64,000 nucleotides of DNA, taken from contig MARA01000005.1 of assembly GCA_001792895.1 (NCBI GenBank), positions 1,364,001 to 1,428,000 on the forward strand. The letters run 5' to 3'. The notes below the pieces were generated by a model. It saw only the letters and a program-made list of their open reading frames with translations, was not told the DNA's origin and ran no database searches. Both the position numbers and the translations under genes were made by a program. Below are positions 57,363 to 64,000 of the stretch, in pieces. This DNA is from Lentinus brumalis (lineage: Eukaryota > Basidiomycota > Agaricomycetes > Polyporales > Polyporaceae). Position 1 is the stretch's first letter; each line of letters begins with the position of its first letter.

Positions 57363-57846
57363 CTCCTTGTCTTCCTGACAACTTCTCCACCGTTCCCCAT
57401 GGCCTGTTCTCGAGCTCCTCGTCTACCTGTCTGCTCTGGCTCGCCGGTTTGCCGTTGTCTGTTTTCCGTCGCCCGCCTCCTGGTCTCCCTCTCGGCCATC
57501 TCGTCTGCCTGTCTTCTGTCTTCCGTCCCAGTCTGCCCTCTCCTCGTCTGCCGTTGCCCTGTCTGCTTGCCTGTCTGCCACCTCCTGACTTTGATCTACT
57601 GTTACCGTTGCCCACCTCCCGTTCTCCTCCTGCTGCTCCCCCTGTTGCCCGTTGCCCATGTACTATGCATGTTGGCACAGTGAAGGAGTCTTCTTTGGTG
57701 TTCACGAAGTAGGTGGTCACGAGGAGTGGCTACGTCATCGTATACTATCTTGTGGCGTTGAAGGTACAGTTGAATTAACGAGCCATATGTACTTATATGC
57801 GTATGTAACATGGCATCATAGGCGGGCAATAGCATCGGTGTACGTA

Positions 57847-60800
57847 TCACGGATCAGACGGCCGGACGACAGGTTCTAGCCGGAAGTGACGGCAGAAGTG
57901 GTTGCAGACATGTCTCTGGACGAAGACATCGTAGCCAGAATTGCCCATTGCAAACAACTGGTCCCCGAGTCGTCTGATTGTGAGTCTATTAGCACATGAA
58001 TGCCATGCAAATAGAATCAAACGCACGGATGTGTGACAATTTGCGGGTCCGTCAAGTATTTCCCCGAGCCTAGGTACACCGTCAGCATTAAACATATATG
58101 CACGTAATGGCCGCAGGCTTGTACCTTGGTAGTCGGTGACAAACACCATGCCCTCCGTGAGGATAAACTGGACATGCTGCGTAAAGGACAGAAACTCGGC
58201 AATGGCATAGATAGCCTCGCCATCCTTGAGGTCTTCTTTGGGCCGTAGAGGCATTGGCGAGTCGTTGTTGATGTACTTGACAAACCGTCCTTCAATTGTG
58301 CGCTCAACAAGGTATACGTTGCCCGTGGGGTCCTTGCACAACCCCGCCTCTACGAAGTCAAGGTCCCATGGTATCTTGAATGCTGGCTCGCCAACCTCCT
58401 TCACGAGTTCGTCAAGGTATACATACACCTCCTGCAGTAAGGCCCTGGCCCAGACCAAACAGCGGGCCTCTGTATGCAGCAACCGTGCCTGCTTTGTGCC
58501 CGTGTGAGGGATGCGTCTCTGGGGGTCTGCTGGCGTGGCGTACACCGTTTGCTTGGCACAGACATCTAGCACTTCTCCGGCCGGTGCACCGAGGATGCCA
58601 TCGGTGCGTGATGAGATTGTTCCAAACCAGGCCTTTTTAAACGTCCCCAGCTTCGCATTCTTGTTCGTCTTCTTCAGTCGCAGTGTGGCAGGGACCTGTG
58701 CGAGGATTATCTCGAGCCCGCTGTCCCCAGGTCGGCATAGGTCTGCGTATGGGAGCGCTGCGACGGGATGGAACTCGACTGTAATGGCATCCAGAGACAC
58801 TGGACGTATTGAACGTAATTCATCAGGTTTTGGTCATTCGAGGTGCCAGCGTGTCATGTATACGTACATATGTCTTCGATTGCACTTGCCGAGTGTGCAT
58901 TCAGGGCCTTGAGGGCCGCTGTCAAAGTGGCACGTGGAACAGACGAGGCAGCTGCACCCCTGGCACGAGAGGCTAGGATGACATTCCCCACATGGGCTGA
59001 GGCAGCCAGGTGGTCGGGGTTGGGCAGGCTGTCGATGGGACTACTGCGTGAGGCGCCGGCGTGGTCGTCTAGTGGTTTTGTCTGGAGAGACCTCGAAGAC
59101 ATCACCCGTCCCGGAGACCTGGTCGCACCCTGTCCGTCGACCTGGTTCGGAACGCATAAGCACAGCCGGCATCCCTAGATCGCATCTGGAACGCACCGTA
59201 TTGTTCACGCTGGGCCCACTGCGCTTTTGTGTCGGAGTACGATGAGTCGAGAACGGACGGGGTGTCGCCTTGCGAGGAGTCGTACGGGCTAGTGTGGTGT
59301 TCTTCTTAGACTCGGAGACCTCGGAGTCGCTGTCCGACAATTCGTACACCGTCGGTAACTGCATATGTAGAACTGTAAGCATTCCAACTCCTGCAAACGT
59401 GCCAGTTTTACCTTTGCATGCTTATCATGTCCCGTTTTGCGTAGCTTGGCAGGCTTGGTAGGTGACGCAACATGGAGTCGCTAATTCGCAGTGTACAAAA
59501 TCAATACACGAGTCACACGGGTGAGATTATATGTTTCATACCTTTTTGTTTTTCCCGGCATTCGGGTCAAGAACGAGCTCCGCGATTTTGCCATAGCCCA
59601 GGGGGCTAATAGCAAGCTGGCGGGTCTCGATCTCTTCGATATGTGCTTCCACTTGCGCGAGTTTATCTGGCTCCAGCTCAAGTTGGACTACCCACGGGTT
59701 CTTGGGTGCCTTGAACGCAACTGAGACAACACCCTTCCGTCGCGACTCGACTAGGAATCGCTCGTAGATCACATCGTATTGGACAGCCGCCATGCCACCT
59801 CCTGCCAGTTTGGCCCAACCAGAGTCACGAAGCACAAAGAATGCGGCAGGGTCGTCAACTGGGAAGCCACAGGTACGTTTGTGCCACTTCTCCCGGAGGC
59901 TCTCAAACCCCAAGTTGGCCAGCTGAACGGACCCGATGTGGGCGTCGACACCATGAACACCCTCGAAAAGGTTCTATAGCCCATGATCATGATCAGTTCA
60001 AGCTGCCAATACATGGATGCGATCAGTGGCAAACGCACCCCCCACATCTCTCCTTTCTTTTTACCCTCGGGCTGTGTGACGATCTCGAACTGAAGGGGCA
60101 CGAGTTCACGGAGGGAGCTATGCATGGAATTGCTGACCATTCGGGCGCGATGTGCACCATACTGCAGGTGATTGGGTGTATATCCCTGGAGGTTGAGCCC
60201 CGATATTGCTGACAAGGCCCCGGTCTGGGTTACCACCGGCTGAACGTGTTTGGGCGCTAGGTCAAGTGTAAGGACCGGCAAATTTCAAGGACAGAGCTTG
60301 ACTACATACCTGGCAGGTGTACCACATTATGCGGGGCAGTGTTAAGGAGAGGGGAACGTGCATACGGATCCATCTGCGCGACTTGCATGTGCGGAACAGA
60401 TGGCCCAAATGTCTGCGAAGTGGGGCGTCCACCAGGAATAGCGACAATAGGGCCAGGGCCTGTAAGCCAGATTTATTAATTGCAAACATTAGTGTAGTAA
60501 ATGTGCACACTCACCGACAGCCTGCACTGGTGTTGTCGGTACTAACAAAGCTCGCTCAGCCCCAGTTAAAAATTTCAGCATATGTCACCGCTCACCTCCA
60601 CGCATGCCGTCCGAGACTTGCTGCATGCGGCCTGCAGCTGCACTTGCTGAAGTAAGAGGAAGCACTTGGCCATAATGACTTTGTTCTACATCTGCCAGCG
60701 TGAGGCTCAATATCTTCCCCACGGCACGAGCGAAGCGAGGAGGCTGTCTACCCCATCAGAAAATGATGTGCGCTGCGTACCTTCCCGCCTTTTGCTGCTG

Positions 60801-61006
60801 CCCTTTAACTTGTAGTAATCATAACATCCCTTGCATAACAACCGCCCCTCTCCATTCCCAGCACGCTTGTCCTCCACGAAGAATAGTTCGTCCTTGCGGA
60901 ATGGTCCTTTGCGACAGCGTGGGCAGGGATTGGCATGCCCAGTGTCCTTGGTAAACGAAGCAGCCCAAACTGAATTCGCTTGAGGACCTGCCCTGTTAGC
61001 GTCCAT
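57847..61006 (-). CDS. alpha-kinase domain protein, copy 3
   Basis: Complete copy with the same exons; carries the Glu variant of copy 2 (FLVESRRKG). Kinase motifs and the C-terminal zinc-site HVCNHFCRH are intact. Confidence 0.85.
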
Positions 61007-61209
61007 TTTGGTGATCCCAGAAACCAGCAGCACCGAAGCGAGCAATAGAGTGCGAGGAATAGAAGAGCTCGGTTGAGCATTGACTCGCAGCGGCAGGTAT
61101 GCAAGCATTAATAACAATTATTTTAGTGATCTAGCCCCAACTAGATTGCGACTCACCTTCAGGTTGCGATCCACCATCCAACCTTCCTGCAGACACCTCC
61201 CAGTCAATA
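61007..61209. promoter_or_regulatory. divergent promoter between alpha-kinase and integrase, copy 3
   Basis: Same 203-base interval between diverging starts as in copies 1 and 2. Confidence 0.45.
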
Positions 61210-63132
61210 ATGTCTGCAGTGAAGGCTGTTCGACGGGGAAATCAGCACAAGCCAAATCGTACGTGATCTACAGTGTGTGGTCGTAATGTGCATAATGGTA
61301 ATGTGTGGTCACTAGCCCCGGATGAAGAGTTGCGCCCACTGGTGGAGTATTACTGGAGTCTGGGTCTCAATGGAAAGGATATCGTCAGTCAGGTGTGCGA
61401 TGAAATTGATCTAGAGCAGTATGGCTTCAGGTATGTAGACCTACTACCTAGCCGACCGTTCACCATGATGATAACTCACAGGACATTTTTCCAACCCCAG
61501 CTATGCCAGCTTCCGCAGGCGCAAGGATGAATGGGGCCTGCAGGGCGTGCGCCGACAAGGCCATACCATCGAAACCATCCAGGCAGCTGTAAAGGAAGTC
61601 CGTATGCGCTTTCCGACCATGGGCGCACGTGCAATGGTCGCCCACCTCCGAACGCACTATAATGACATGCGCGTCCCTGAGTGAGTCGCCTAGTATTCTC
61701 AGGTGCATATTGAGTTTGACGAAGTCCACAGGAAAGTGCTTCTGAAGTACTTCCGTATGGTAGAGCCGCAGGCCGTTCTGGAACGCAAGTTTCGCCGGTT
61801 CAAACGTCGCCTGTTCTGGGTCGCTGGCGTTAACGACTTGTGGTGCTTTGATCAGCACGACAAGCTCAGACGTTTCGGTCTGTTTCTGCACGCTGGCTAT
61901 GAGCCTGGTGCGGGTCGTATTGTCTGGATGAAGATCTGGTGGACGAACCGTAATCCTCGCTTGGTGACTTCATATTACCTCGAGGCTGCACGGAAGATTC
62001 AAGGTGGGTTGTTGCGGCGATTGTAATGTGCATTTGCATAATCATTGTATCTTGGACAGGCATACCTCTCCTCACCCAGAGCGACCCAGGGACCGAGAAT
62101 GTTGGCATTGCCAATTGCCACACGAACATCCGTCATGAGCTCGATCCCTCCCTTGCAGAGACCAGGCAGCACCGGTGGATGCGGATGAAGGCCAACATCA
62201 AACCTGAGATTGTGTGGTCTATTCTCCGTCGCATGTGGTCGCCTGGCTTTGAAAATTGTCTGCAGGAAGGCCTCGGTGTATATTACGATCCGGAGGATCC
62301 CATGGAGAGGTACGTCAACAAGCGATGATTTGCCGACCAACCTACAACTCACAGTCATGTAGATTGTTATTTCTGTGGCTTGCAGTGCCATGGCTTCAGG
62401 CTGAACTCGACAGTTGGGTGGCCCAGTTCAACAGTACCCAGCGTCGTAAAGACAAGCACAAGATTCTCCCGCAGGGCATCCCAGACCTTGTAACCCGCAA
62501 GCCGGAACGCTACCAGATGCTCGACTTTAAGGTTCGTGGTGTTCACTTTCCCGGTGTCTTACCCGCACATCAAATGTTTGAATACTCCACATTAGGTCAC
62601 AGTTCAGCCTGAGCTGTTCGATCGCATGGAGGCAGCATGGGCCCCGCCCGATCATGCAGTTTTCCAGCTCGTCCCACCCGAGTTCGGGAACATCATGACC
62701 AATTTGTACCAAAATCTCGGGTCGCCGGTGGTGCAGCGCGAGACGTTCTGGCCTGTCTACAACGCCATGCATGACGCGATGGCCCAGGCAGTGGCAGCAG
62801 AACAATTTCAGGAGGATATCCACACCCGTGAGCGGGTGGAAGAGGAGGAGGTTGAGCCTTTGCCGGGCTTGCGGGAGATGCGTCTGGGCGGACAGGGACC
62901 TCATGGGTTGTATGCCGGCGGAGCAGCTGCGCCTGCCGTACCTGCGTCATTTGAGAAGTGGTACAAGGCTAACCATGCGCCCGAGGATGTCCATGATGAT
63001 GGGACTGATGGGGAGGAAGACGGTGACGAGGATGAAGGGGACGAGTCAGATGACGAGTACCGTGTCCAGGCAGAGTTCTCGGACGACGAGGATTACGACC
63101 CTGTGGCAGCGTCTTTTACTGCTTGCTCCTAA
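61210..63132 (+). CDS. DDE integrase-core transposase, copy 3
   Basis: Complete and apparently identical in coding sequence to copies 1 and 2, including the candidate catalytic acids and acidic tail. Confidence 0.8.
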
Positions 63133-63770
63133 TGTAATCGCCGTTACTACTCATGTGCATACTACATGTGGTGGGATGTTTATACTGCAATTAGGGATGC
63201 AGATGTGCGCGCCAACCTCCGTGTTGCGTCTGAGGCGAACGAGTCAGCTTATTGTCACAGGGGCATTTCCAGAAGGATTTTGAGTAACATGAGAGATATG
63301 CCACACATACCATGGCACGAGTACAACAGTGACTGAATCCCGATGGCACGCATCAGCGCTGCTCCCGCCCGGCTGATGCAAGAGAGTGAGATGGGATGAC
63401 ATGGAACATGAAGGTGTTGACCGACCCAATCGTGAGATATCATTCCGGAGCCGTGATCAACATTTTTTGAGTCCATGTGATGCGACGGTATGACCACACC
63501 AAGGCCACCGCACTGGGTGTATGCATGTTCACTCGTGGAGGTTTTGATAACCGTCTGAATTGGGATCGGATTCGCGACCAGAGCAGTTCAGAGGAATAAT
63601 TTTGGGATGGGTTACGAGGGGCCGATGAGAGAGACATAACTAGATGTGGGTAGTTTGAGGATGAGCGTTGCAAAAAGCCTGAAATCAATACTATGGGCGC
63701 CTCCCCATCGAAGATGCATTGGCCAGTCTCGGTCTGTCTCGGTGTAAGACGGTGTAACTACAACATCATG
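63133..63770. other. convergent intergenic segment, copy 3
   Basis: Same content as the corresponding interval of the other copies; no gene seen. Confidence 0.4.
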
Positions 63771-64000
63771 TCAAGTATGTATAAGCGCATGCCCCTTATT
63801 GTATTTGCACAGTATATGCTCCAATGCGATCTCGTCAAACCCAATAGCCGACTTGACAACTGAGGACAATCTCTGGTCAAGAAACTCGTACACACGTATA
63901 AACCCTGCGACAACCTCTTCTACAGATGCATTCATCCCAGAAATTTGATTGCTGGTAATCAAGCCCTTGAATGATCCCTTCTTGTTTTTGTGCACCACAC
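63771..64000 (-). CDS. unrecognised element protein, copy 3 (C-terminal part only)
   Basis: Only the last 75 codons are inside the window (VHKNKKGSFKGLITSNQISG to the stop). The N-terminal part lies beyond the right edge, cut by the window and not by a break in the gene. Confidence 0.6.
   Translation of the reverse strand, partial: VVHKNKKGSFKGLITSNQISGMNASVEEVVAGFIRVYEFLDQRLSSVVKSAIGFDEIALEHILCKYNKGHALIHT

Larger units (their letters stand above)
55969..64000 (+). mobile_element. large TIR element, copy 3 (left 8,032 bp; continues past window)
   Basis: Begins with the same inverted repeat and runs through the minisatellite, kinase and integrase genes into the main exon of the unrecognised gene. 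It shares the copy 2 bases at the variant sites I checked (T in the left spliced segment, Glu in the kinase), so copies 2 and 3 are closer to each other than to copy 1. The array's right end is not in view. Confidence 0.85.

Noticed and set aside
38917..64000. Pure assembly duplication of one unit
   Set aside because: Copies differ by specific substitutions and indels that sum exactly to the coordinate offsets, and copies 2 and 3 share variants; collapse or duplication errors would not produce this. Raw reads are still needed to prove copy number.

Overview
The window comes from a filamentous basidiomycete, most likely an Agaricomycete. Genes are densely spliced with introns of about 50-60 nt. 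The recognisable proteins are typical Agaricomycete families, including several orphan families known mainly from that class. I see no rRNA or tRNA gene and no bacterial-type operon. All family calls were made by reading motifs; no database search was run.

Region 1 (about 1-18,700) is ordinary chromosome with housekeeping genes. In order these are: the 3' part of Kei1 (Golgi inositol-phosphorylceramide synthase subunit); a Lys5-type 4'-phosphopantetheinyl transferase; an uncharacterised Ser/Pro-rich protein with a GC-AG intron; a PQ-loop membrane protein; a Clr2-type heterochromatin-silencing protein; a KAR9/GAS2 microtubule-linker protein; and, on the minus strand, TRAPPC12.

Region 2 (about 18,700-21,840) is gene-poor. 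It ends with a small minus-strand gene of an Agaricomycete orphan family whose core reads like a PD-(D/E)xK nuclease fold.

Region 3 (21,841-64,000, two thirds of the window) is a head-to-tail tandem array of one large mobile element. There are two complete copies (about 17.07 and 17.04 kb) and the first 8.0 kb of a third. Each unit has about 20-bp terminal inverted repeats beginning TGCAACAGGG and ending CCCTGTTGCA. Successive units are separated by the same 8 bp, gtacctat. The copies differ at only a handful of positions plus length changes in a minisatellite.

Each complete unit carries, from left to right: a short spliced transcript-like segment; a CCCGCT/CCCGTCT minisatellite; an alpha-kinase gene (-); a DDE integrase-core transposase gene (+) divergent from it; an unrecognised protein of over 550 aa (-); a TET/JBP-type 2-oxoglutarate/Fe(II) dioxygenase, a family that oxidises 5-methylcytosine or thymine in DNA (-); a 1.65-kb non-coding segment holding a 56-bp palindrome; and an 877-aa protein of an Agaricomycete orphan family (+).

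The integrase is the likely mobility enzyme. The dioxygenase could counter host cytosine methylation, and the kinase and orphan proteins are cargo of unknown purpose. This combination, an integrase-core element of about 17 kb carrying a TET/JBP dioxygenase and an alpha-kinase and amplified in tandem, is the most interesting content of the window.
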